Of a DNA stretch of 64,000 bases, positions 18,599-26,300 are shown piece by piece. Origin of the DNA: Tsukamurella sp. TY48. GTDB lineage: Bacteria; Actinomycetota; Actinomycetes; Mycobacteriales; Mycobacteriaceae. Made by a program: the position numbers and the translations under genes. Within the stretch, counting starts at the first letter, position 1. Each line of letters starts with the position of its first letter. The DNA lies in contig NZ_BPMV01000002.1 of assembly GCF_019656655.1 (NCBI RefSeq), positions 1,054,001 to 1,118,000 on the forward strand. The letters run 5' to 3'. Under the pieces are notes generated by a model. The model was not told the DNA's origin, ran no database searches, and was given only the letters and a program-made list of their open reading frames with translations.

Positions 18599-19858
18599 CG
18601 CCGCCTCGTCGGTCCGCACGGCGTCGTCCGGCTCGACGGTCCGCTCCGCCTCGGCGAAGCCCGGACGGGCGTTGCCGACGAAGGCGCGCAACCAGTCCCG
18701 CAGTACGACGATCCGGTTGCCCATCCCCGCCAGGTAGTACAGGTGCACGGCCAGCCAGCCGACCCAGGCGATGAATCCGGTGAGCTTGGGCAGGTTCATC
18801 GGCGGATCGATCACGGCGTTCGGGGTGTCGATCATCGCCATGCTGCCCTTGTCCAGGTAGCGGAAGTGCGTGCCGGGCCCCTTGACGCCGCGGATGATGT
18901 CGGCGGCGTGACGGCCCTGCTGCATCGCGACGGGGCTCTGTCCGGGGAGGTTGTTCAGGTTCGTCATATCGCCCAGGGCGAAGACGTCCGCGCGACCGCC
19001 GACGGTGAGGTCGCGGTTGATGAGCAGCCTTCCGGCACGGTCGGTCTCGCACCCGGTGGCCTCGGCGAGCAGCCCGGCGAGCGGGTTGGCCTTGACCCCG
19101 GCCGACCAGACGACGGTGCCCGCCGGGACCGTGCGCTCGACGCCGGTCTCGTCCTTGACGGTGACCGCACCGTCGTCGATCGCGGTGACGAAGGTGTCGG
19201 TGAGCACGTTCACGCCCGCCTTCTCCAGCGTGGCGCGGGTGAAGGCCGAGAGCTTGCCGCCGTACACGGGCAGCACGTCGCCGGCACCCTCGACCAGGTT
19301 GATGCGCACCTCGGCGCCGCCCTGATGGGTCCGCGCGAGCTCCGCGATCTGACCGGCGACCTCGACGCCGGTGGCACCGGCGCCGACGATGACGAAGTCG
19401 CGCAGCACGTCGTCCGCGGTGGCCTCGAAGGCCCGGAGGACCTGCTCGCGCAGCGCCTTGGCATCGTCGAGGGTCTTGAGCGCGAAGGTGCGCTCGGCCC
19501 ACTCGTCGTGACCGAAGTAGGCCTGCGCGGCACCGGCCGCGACGATCAGGTAGGTGTAGCCGATCTGCTCGATACCGTCGTCGGTGGCGTAGGTGATCAC
19601 CTTGCGGTCGGCGTCGACCGCGGTGACGTAGCCGGTGATCACGTCGACGCTGCGACGACGGCGCAGGACCTCGGCGATGGGCGGGGCGATCCGCGCACCG
19701 TCGACCACACCGGTCGCGACCTGGTAGAGCAGCGGCTGGAACAGGTGCTCGCCGTTCGCCGAGATGAGGGTGGTCTCGATGTTCGACTTGGCCAGCTGCT
19801 TCGCGGCGGCGAGGCCGCCGAATCCCGAGCCGATCACCACGACGTGGGTGTTGCGCAT
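18539..19858 (-). CDS. ndh: Type II NADH dehydrogenase
   Basis: 439 residues of the NDH-2 family, single-subunit FAD enzymes passing electrons from NADH to menaquinone without pumping protons. FAD-binding GSGFGGLAAA near the N terminus, the QPLLYQVATG segment, NADH-binding GAGATGVEVAGQ, and the C-terminal AVHLYYLAG region with amphipathic membrane contacts are visible. AAGGAGAG precedes ATG 19858 at good spacing. The gene is divergent from a LysR regulator, which may control it. Its last 60 bases are antisense to the L,D-transpeptidase gene. Confidence 0.93.
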   Translation of the reverse strand: MRNTHVVVIGSGFGGLAAAKQLAKSNIETTLISANGEHLFQPLLYQVATGVVDGARIAPPIAEVLRRRRSVDVITGYVTAVDADRKVITYATDDGIEQIGYTYLIVAAGAAQAYFGHDEWAERTFALKTLDDAKALREQVLRAFEATADDVLRDFVIVGAGATGVEVAGQIAELARTHQGGAEVRINLVEGAGDVLPVYGGKLSAFTRATLEKAGVNVLTDTFVTAIDDGAVTVKDETGVERTVPAGTVVWSAGVKANPLAGLLAEATGCETDRAGRLLINRDLTVGGRADVFALGDMTNLNNLPGQSPVAMQQGRHAADIIRGVKGPGTHFRYLDKGSMAMIDTPNAVIDPPMNLPKLTGFIAWVGWLAVHLYYLAGMGNRIVVLRDWLRAFVGNARPGFAEAERTVEPDDAVRTDEAASADLGVAGLPDGPRNVPVA

Positions 19859-19993
19859 GATCGCTCTCCTTCCGCTTCTCGGGCCTGGTAGGCGGCCCTT
19901 TCCGTTCCCTATGCCACTACTCTTGTCGATAATTCGAAGCGTTTCAACGCGCTCCACCACACACTTTTCGATGCAATCCATCTGTTTTGCTCA

Positions 19994-19999
19994 TACTAT
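19994..19999 (+). promoter_or_regulatory. -10-like element of the lysR gene
   Basis: TACTAT ends 6 bases before ATG 20006. The GGAGG at 20000-20004 is too close to the ATG to work as a Shine-Dalgarno, which favours a leaderless start. Confidence 0.5.
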
Positions 20000-20005
20000 G
20001 GAGGA

Positions 20006-20872
20006 ATGGAGTTCCGGCAGCTCGAGTACCTGGTCGCCGTGGCGGACACCGGCGGTTTCTCCCGCGCGGCGCAGCGCTGCTTCGTCTCCCAGTCGGCGGT
20101 GAGTCACCAGATCGCGGCCCTGGAGAAGGAACTGGGCGCCGACCTGTTCGAACGGGCGGGGCGCACCGTCCGGCTCACCGATGCCGGCGAGGTGCTACTC
20201 CCCCGCGCCCGGGACCTGCTGCGACTCCGCGACGAGGCCGTCGACGCCGTCCGGCCCCGCCCCGACCGCATCCGGCTCGCGGCCAACATGTCCTTCGCGC
20301 GCTCGGCTCTCGGTGCGATCGCCGACGTGCGCGGACGGCACCCCGAGGCGGAGGTCGACTTCCTCATCAAGCCCTTCGCGCAACGCATCGCCGCGGTCAC
20401 CGCGGGCGAGGCGGACCTCGCACTGGTCCGCGGCCGGGTAGACGAACCCGGCCTCTACCTCGAACCCTTGTGGGTGGATCAGCTCCTCATCGCCTTCGCG
20501 CAGCGGCACCCGCTGGCAGCCCTCGGGCGGGCCCCCACGGCGGCCGAACTCGCGGAGTACCCGCTGCTCCTGCCACCCGCGAACGAGCAGGTGCTGCTCC
20601 ACCAGCTGGTGACCCGGGTGTTCGCCGCGGAGGGTCTGGAGGTCACGCTCGGACCCGAGATCCGCGACGGGCACCCCGTGACGCTGGAGCTGATCAACCA
20701 CCCCGACGGCTGGACGCTGCTCTACGAGGACCCGCGGCAGCCGGGCGTGGTCAGCCGACGCAGCGCCGGGTTCTCGCTCCCGGTCGCCGCGGTGCTGCGC
20801 ACCGACGCGGAGCCGAACCCGCTGGTGGCGGAGCTGCTGGTGGGACTGTCGAACGGCTATCGCCGGTCGTGA
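20006..20872 (+). CDS. LysR family transcriptional regulator
   Basis: 288 residues. Winged helix-turn-helix at residues 1-60 (FRQLEYLVAVADTGGFSRAA, then SQSAVSHQIAALEKELG) and a ligand-binding domain from about residue 90. LysR proteins usually control the divergent neighbour, here ndh, and often themselves. The 147-base spacer contains TCGATAATTCGA, a dyad with the T-N11-A feel of LysR sites, but no specific effector can be named. No conserved redox cysteines of OxyR are visible, so a peroxide sensor is unlikely. Confidence 0.92.
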   Translation: MEFRQLEYLVAVADTGGFSRAAQRCFVSQSAVSHQIAALEKELGADLFERAGRTVRLTDAGEVLLPRARDLLRLRDEAVDAVRPRPDRIRLAANMSFARSALGAIADVRGRHPEAEVDFLIKPFAQRIAAVTAGEADLALVRGRVDEPGLYLEPLWVDQLLIAFAQRHPLAALGRAPTAAELAEYPLLLPPANEQVLLHQLVTRVFAAEGLEVTLGPEIRDGHPVTLELINHPDGWTLLYEDPRQPGVVSRRSAGFSLPVAAVLRTDAEPNPLVAELLVGLSNGYRRS

Positions 20873-21247
20873 TCAGTCCCGATGCAACAGGCGGCGGCCG
20901 AACGCACCGGCGGCGTCGACCGGCCCGGCGATCGCCTTCTCGGCGGCGGCGATCACCGCGTTCGGCCCGGCCAGCACCGCGTTGACCTTCTCGACCGCGG
21001 CATCCGCCCTGGCCAGAGTCGCGGTGAAGGAGGACAGCAGCCGCTCGAACTCGTCGAGGTTGCGGTTCACCCGCGCGAGAGTCGCGTCGAAGTCGGTCAT
21101 GGTGGTGTCCATGCCCTGCATCGTCTGGCTCAGACCGTCGAGGACGGTGGTCGCCTGATCGATGGTGACATCGGCGTTGAGCGCAGCGCTCGCCAGATTG
21201 CGGATCCTGGCACGGCCGCGGCCGACCGTGTCATCCTGTGTGGCCAT
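20873..21247 (-). CDS. Small coiled-coil protein, unknown function
   Basis: 124 residues, mostly helical heptads (about residues 20-95: TTVLDGLSQTMQGMDTTMTD, LARVNRNLDEFERLLSSF) with the periodic small residues of mycobacterial coiled-coil proteins. No signal peptide or membrane helix. The stop abuts the lysR stop, and the start faces bcp across 17 bases. TACCGT 6 bases upstream supports ATG 21247. Function unknown. Confidence 0.75.
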   Translation of the reverse strand: MATQDDTVGRGRARIRNLASAALNADVTIDQATTVLDGLSQTMQGMDTTMTDFDATLARVNRNLDEFERLLSSFTATLARADAAVEKVNAVLAGPNAVIAAAEKAIAGPVDAAGAFGRRLLHRD

Positions 21248-21252
21248 AGCGA

Positions 21253-21259
21253 TACGGTA
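21253..21259. promoter_or_regulatory. Shared symmetrical -10 for bcp (+) and the coiled-coil gene (-)
   Basis: TACGGTA contains TACGGT for the plus strand (6 bases before ATG 21265) and TACCGT for the minus strand (6 bases before ATG 21247). One sequence could therefore serve as the -10 of both divergent leaderless genes. Confidence 0.55.
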
Positions 21260-21264
21260 GCCGT

Positions 21265-21738
21265 ATGAGCACCTCTTCGCGCCTGCAAGCGGGCGATTCC
21301 GCGCCAGATTTCACACTTGACGACCAGGATGGCAAATCCGTCTCGCTGTCGGACTACCGCGGGCGCCGCGTGGTCCTGTACTTCTACCCCGCCGCGATGA
21401 CCCCCGGCTGCACCAAGCAGGCGTGCGATTTCCGCGACAACCTGTCCGATTTCGAGGCCGCGGGCCTCGACGTCGTCGGCATCTCGCCCGATAAGCCGGA
21501 GAAGCTCAAGAAGTTCGCCGAGCGCGACGGCCTGACCTTCCCGCTGCTGTCCGATCCGGATAAGCAGGTGCTTACCGAGTACGGGGCCTTCGGTGAGAAG
21601 ATGATGTACGGCAAGACCGTGACGGGGGTGATCCGGTCGACGTTCGTGGTGGGCGCCGACGGAAAGATCGAGGTGGCGCAGTACAACGTGCGCGCCACCG
21701 GCCACGTCGCCAAGCTGCGCCGCGACCTGAAACTCTGA
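21265..21738 (+). CDS. bcp: Thioredoxin-dependent peroxiredoxin, BCP type
   Basis: 157 residues of the AhpC/TSA fold, BCP/PrxQ branch. Peroxidatic Cys49 lies in TPGCTKQAC, with candidate resolving Cys54 five residues later, the spacing of PrxQ-alpha enzymes. It reduces hydroperoxides with thioredoxin in the cytoplasm. The start is leaderless (TACGGT 6 bases upstream), and the gene is divergent from the coiled-coil gene. The acyl-CoA dehydrogenase begins 11 bases after its stop, so both may be cotranscribed, linking peroxide defence with flavin-dependent oxidation, which is inference. Confidence 0.94.
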   Translation: MSTSSRLQAGDSAPDFTLDDQDGKSVSLSDYRGRRVVLYFYPAAMTPGCTKQACDFRDNLSDFEAAGLDVVGISPDKPEKLKKFAERDGLTFPLLSDPDKQVLTEYGAFGEKMMYGKTVTGVIRSTFVVGADGKIEVAQYNVRATGHVAKLRRDLKL

Positions 21739-21749
21739 GAGGACCCGTC

Positions 21750-22895
21750 TTGGACCGCACCATCTACACCGAGGATCACCTGCAGTTCGGCTCCGCCGTG
21801 CGCGACTTCCTGCAGAAGAACGTGCTGCCGAACGCTGAGCAGTACATCGACGACAAGCTGATCGCGCGCGACGTGTGGCGCGGCCTCGGCGAGCAGGGCG
21901 TCCTCGGCTTGGAGATCCCGGAGGCCTACGACGGTGGCGAGGCGGACGACTACCGCTTCAACGCCATTGCGCAGGAGGAACTGGCGGCGGTCTCGATGGC
22001 CTTCGCCAGCTCGGTGGGCATCGACTTCGACATCACCACCCCCTACATCGTGCGCCTGGGCACCGACGAGGCGAAGCAGCAGTGGCTGCCCGCCATCGCC
22101 GCCGGCGAGGCCGTGGCCGCCATCGGCATGACCGAGCCCTCCGCGGGATCCGATCTGGCGGCGATCAAGTCCACCGCCGTGCGCAGCGGCGACGACTGGA
22201 TCCTCAACGGCTCCAAGACCTTCATCACCAACGGCTACACGTGCGATGTCGCGGTGATCGCGGCGAAGACCAACCCCGACGCCAAGGCCCGCGGCATCTC
22301 GCTGTTCGCCGTGGACTGCTCCCTGCCCGGGTTCGAGCGCGGCCGCAAACTCGACAAGGTGGGCCAGCCCGAGGCCGATACCGCCGAGCTGTTCTACTCC
22401 GACCTGCGCGTGCCCGGCAGTGCGCTCATCGGCGAGGTGGACCGCGGCTTCATGCACATGATGGAGAAGCTGCCGCAGGAACGCGTCGGCTCGGCGGTCG
22501 CGAACGTCGCGCACGCCAAGCAGATCCTGGCCGAGACCATCGAATACGCCCGCGAGCGCAAGGCCTTCGGCCAGTCGATCGGCTCGTTCCAGCACAACAA
22601 GTTCCTCCTCGCCGATCTGGTGACCAAGATCGAGATGGCTCAGGCCTACGTGGATCAGGCCGTGCTCGCGCACGCCGAGGGCAAGCTGACCGCGGTCGAC
22701 GCCGCGAAGGTCAAGTACGTCTCCGCCGAGGTCCAGAACTCCGTGCTCGACAGCTGCGTGCAGCTGCACGGCGGATACGGCTACATGCGCGAGTACCGCG
22801 CCGCCCGCGCCTGGATGGACGCCCGCGTCACCCGCATCTGGGCCGGTTCTTCCGAGATCATGAAGGAGATCATCGGTCGCGATCTGGCGCTGTAG
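21750..22895 (+). CDS. Acyl-CoA dehydrogenase, long-chain type
   Basis: 381 residues of the acyl-CoA dehydrogenase family. FAD/substrate motif IGMTEPSAGSDLAAI is near residue 126, FITNG follows, then ERKAFGQSIGSFQ, and the C-terminal YGYMREYRAARAWMDARVTRIWAGSSEIMKE in full family style. The usual C-terminal catalytic glutamate is replaced by glycine (WAGSS). A glutamate about residue 262 (ILAETIEY) fits the alternative base of long-chain and isovaleryl-CoA dehydrogenases. TTG 21750 follows GAGAGGA by 7 bases. It probably oxidises long-chain acyl-CoA. A strong hairpin ends the transcript. Confidence 0.9.
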   Translation: MDRTIYTEDHLQFGSAVRDFLQKNVLPNAEQYIDDKLIARDVWRGLGEQGVLGLEIPEAYDGGEADDYRFNAIAQEELAAVSMAFASSVGIDFDITTPYIVRLGTDEAKQQWLPAIAAGEAVAAIGMTEPSAGSDLAAIKSTAVRSGDDWILNGSKTFITNGYTCDVAVIAAKTNPDAKARGISLFAVDCSLPGFERGRKLDKVGQPEADTAELFYSDLRVPGSALIGEVDRGFMHMMEKLPQERVGSAVANVAHAKQILAETIEYARERKAFGQSIGSFQHNKFLLADLVTKIEMAQAYVDQAVLAHAEGKLTAVDAAKVKYVSAEVQNSVLDSCVQLHGGYGYMREYRAARAWMDARVTRIWAGSSEIMKEIIGRDLAL

Positions 22896-22929
22896 CCGCG
22901 GGATAGGCTCCGGCTCTGAAGAGCTGCTG

Positions 22930-22964
22930 GTAGGGCACCGTCTGGACGCCGGACGGTGCCCTAC
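22930..22964 (+). terminator. Terminator of the acyl-CoA dehydrogenase gene
   Basis: Perfect 13-base stem GTAGGGCACCGTC / GACGGTGCCCTAC with a 9-base loop, followed by TGCTCTTTCG. Confidence 0.8.
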
Positions 22965-23040
22965 TGCTCTTTCGCTCCCCCATCCAGCGCCGATGCGCGC
23001 GCACCGCGGTTCGTCCCCCACCCCACGATGTTCCTCCCGC

Positions 23041-23125
23041 GGGGACGGACGACGACGCAGGGGAATCGGCGAGGCGCGGGGGACGGACGACGATGCAGGG
23101 GAATCGGCGAGGCGTGGGGGACGAA
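23041..23125. repeat. 38-bp tandem repeat, about 2.2 copies
   Basis: Copies start at 23041, 23079 and 23117 (partial). Each begins GGGGACGGACGACGA and contains GCAGGGGAATCGGCGAGGCG; the first two full copies differ at only two or three bases. Confidence 0.8.
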
Positions 23126-23271
23126 ATCGGCGGCCCCACTCCCGGCGGGGAGACGGTGTCCCCCTGATGCCGTGGCCTCCCTGCTCCAGCTGCGACGGGG
23201 AGGCCGGGCGAACGCGGGGAGGCGACGTCCCGGCAGGGAGCGGGCATTGGGGGTGAGCAGTGTGAGGAACG

Positions 23272-23309
23272 ACGAAGGGCGCCACCGGAGAACCGGTGGC
23301 GCCCTTCGT
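23272..23309 (-). terminator. Terminator of the carboxylase gene
   Basis: 17-base perfect stem (23272-23288 / 23293-23309) around AGAA, 8 bases past the carboxylase stop on the minus strand. The T tract is weak in that direction. Confidence 0.75.
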
Positions 23310-23317
23310 TGATCGAG

Positions 23318-26300
23318 CTACTTCTGCGAGGCCTTCGTGATCACCGAGATGATCTTCGGGCGCAGATCGGACGCGGCGACGATCTCGTCGACCGAACCGA
23401 CCTCGACGGCGCGGCGGATGCTGTGCACCTGGTCGAACTCCGCGGCCACCTCGCCCAGCTTCTCGGCGCGCACCGAGGCACGCACCTCCTCCAGCTCGGC
23501 GGCCAGTGCGGCACGCGCGGTGCCGGAGACACCCGCGATCCGGTCCTCCAGCGCCTTGACCCGCGGGTCGGCTCCGGTGCGGGAGTTGACCTCACCGGAG
23601 AAGACCACGGCCGCGGCGGGCGCGCCGCCGAGCACCGAGGCGAACGAGCCCTCGATGGCCAGCACCGTCATGTTCGGGTTGAGCCGCTTGGAGAACACCA
23701 CGAAGGCGCCGCCGTGGTACCGCGAGATCACGCAGAACACGATGGGGCCCTTGAAGTTGACGATCGCACGACCGATCTCGGCGCCGTACTCCAGCTGGAG
23801 CTTGCGCAGCGACTCCGGCGAACCGTCGAAGCCCGACAGGTTGGCCAGCACCACCAGCGGACGGTTACCGCTGGCCGCGTTGATCGCGCGGGCCGCCTTC
23901 TTCGACGACTGCGGGAACAGCGTGCCGGCGGTGTAGGTGTCCGGACCGTCGGTGGCCGGGAAGCCCAGCCGCGGAACCGACTTGGACTCGATGCCGAGCA
24001 GAGCCACCGGGGTACCGCCGATGTGCACGTCCTGCACCACCGCGGTCTCCGCATCGGCCATGCCGGCCCAACGCTCCAGGATCGGGTGATCCTGATCCGA
24101 CAGGGCGCGCATCACGGTGCGGATATCGAAGGGCTTCTTGCGGTCCGGGTTCTTCTCCGAGGAGAAGATATCGCCCACCGTGGTGAAATCGCTGTCGGCG
24201 ATCCGGTGCGGGAAGGCCGTGATGTCGCGGTCCGACGGATCGTTGGTCTGCGATGCGCGCGGAGCGGCCTCGCCCGGCGCGACGTAGGTGTGCGCGTAGT
24301 GCCGCATGAGGATGTCGCGCGCGCCCAGCAGATCCGGCGCCCAGTACTGCGCCTGGCCGTTCGGACCCATGATCCGGTCGTAGCCGCCGATGCCGAAGTT
24401 GTCCTCGGCGGAGACGCCGCCGGAGAAGTCCAGCGACTGCTTGCCGGTGAGCACCATGGCCGACTCCGGGGTCATCACCAGCACACCCTTGGTGTGCATG
24501 AGCATGGTGGCCTCGGCGTTCCAGTACGGCTGCGCGCCCACGTTGATGCCGGCGGAGACGATGTTGATCTCGCCGCCCTCCTGCGTGAACTCGACGATCT
24601 TCTTGAGCGCCTCGGCCACCCAGTCCATGTTCTCGGTACCCGAGTCCATGGAGATGCGGGCACCGGCGGACAGGGCGTACCACTCGACCGGCACCTGCAT
24701 GCGGTCGGCGAGATCGATCGCGGCGATGATCCGGCGACACTCCCCCTCGGCGAGCGCACCGAGCGACTTGGTCGGATCGCCCAGCAGCAGCACGCGGGTG
24801 ATGCCCTCGGGGTACTCGGGAGTGGCGGTCTTGATGACGCCCGCCACGATGCCCGCCGTGTTGCGGCCCTTCGGCCGGTTCACCGGAACCAGGACGTCGG
24901 CGATATCGCCGTCGGCCAGGTCGTACTCGGTGAAATCGCCCAGCAGGCCCGTCAACTCGTACGGGTAGGCGGTGTTGCGGCTCGCGGCGCGCAGCACCTT
25001 CTGGCGATAGCCGTCGATCGGCTCCACCGGCTCGTCGCTCGGGCCGCCCTCGAAGAACACCGCGTTCCCGGTGGGGCTCAGCGCGATCCGCACCTCGGTC
25101 TTGGAAAGCACACCCGCATCGTCGCTGCGCCGGCCGATGAACAGGACCTCCTCGAGGCCCGCGCCCGCGGCGATCGACTCCACGTGCCGCACCACCTCCG
25201 CGATATCGGCCTCGCTGAGGTCGATCGGCGGCCAGATGTACATCACGATCCGGTTGGTGGGCAGGCGCTTCGCCGAGGGCTGCGCCGCCTGGGCCCGGCG
25301 GATCGAGTCCACGCAGGTGGCCAGCACGATCTCGGCCGCCGGCAGCGCCAGCAGGTTCCCCTTGCCGTCGCGGACCGCCGTGAGGTCGCGGACCTGGGCG
25401 AAGGCCACCAGGCGATCGTCCGCCGGGTTCTCCTTGGCGACGGCGCGGTACAGGTACACCTCCTCGTCGTCCGAGGACGGCAGCCGCGTGAGATCGAAGC
25501 GGCGCAGCCGCTCCAGCTGCATGCGCTGCGCGATGTACGGGTGCAGGCCGCGGATCAGGCGGTCCTCGGCGACGCCGTTGGCCGCCGACCGGAAGGTGAA
25601 GTGGTGGTGCATCACCGAGCCGTCGGTGCCCGCGACGGTGACCGTGACGCGCCGGACCTGCGGCGGCAGCGGGTGGGCGCTGAGCGCGTTGTCGAGCACC
25701 ACCGCCATCTCGTCGAAGTCCTCGGGCTGCTGCTCCCAGCTCAGGTAGATGTCGGCGTCGACCGACGCCGCGCCATCGGCGACCTTCGCCAGACCGGTGA
25801 TCGCACCGGGCAGGCCCCGGTAGTCCACCGCGGTGGAGGCCAGCAGCGCACCGTCCTTCTCCGCGACCACGAAGACCGTGCCGTCCACGTCCTGCGTGCG
25901 GACGTCGCCGAGGCCCTTGTTGCCGTAGTACCGGCGCGTGAGAACCTCGAGCATCACGGTGTTATCGGACTGCGCGCCCGAGACCAGGCGCTCGCCCAGC
26001 AGCGCCACCAGCGGCTCGGTGCTGCGCACCATCTCGCCGATGCGATCGGCGCGGTCGGCGGCGTCGGCCTTGCCGTCGAGGTAGGTCAGGTTCTCGCGGA
26101 CCTGCGAGTACACCGACTGCCGGTTGCCGTGCAGCAGCGGCTGACCGAACCACGCGAAGACCACGCCGCGGGCGAGATCGGCGATCGCCGGGTACCGCGA
26201 CTGGGTGGCACCGATCAGGCGCTCCAGCGTGGGCCGCGCCTCCGCCGATGCGGCCGGGGCCGGCTCGCGCAGCCACTTGCGCAGCAGCGTGGTGATCGCA

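Larger units (their letters stand above)
22896..23317. other. 422-base gene-free spacer with two terminators and a 38-bp tandem repeat
   Basis: Between the convergent acyl-CoA dehydrogenase and carboxylase genes I see no credible coding frame. It holds a terminator for each neighbour and short tandem repeats in between; the remainder is G-rich low-complexity sequence. Confidence 0.7.

Noticed and set aside
23041-23125. Tandem repeats as a CRISPR array
   Set aside because: Repeats are directly adjacent, with no variable spacers or cas genes.
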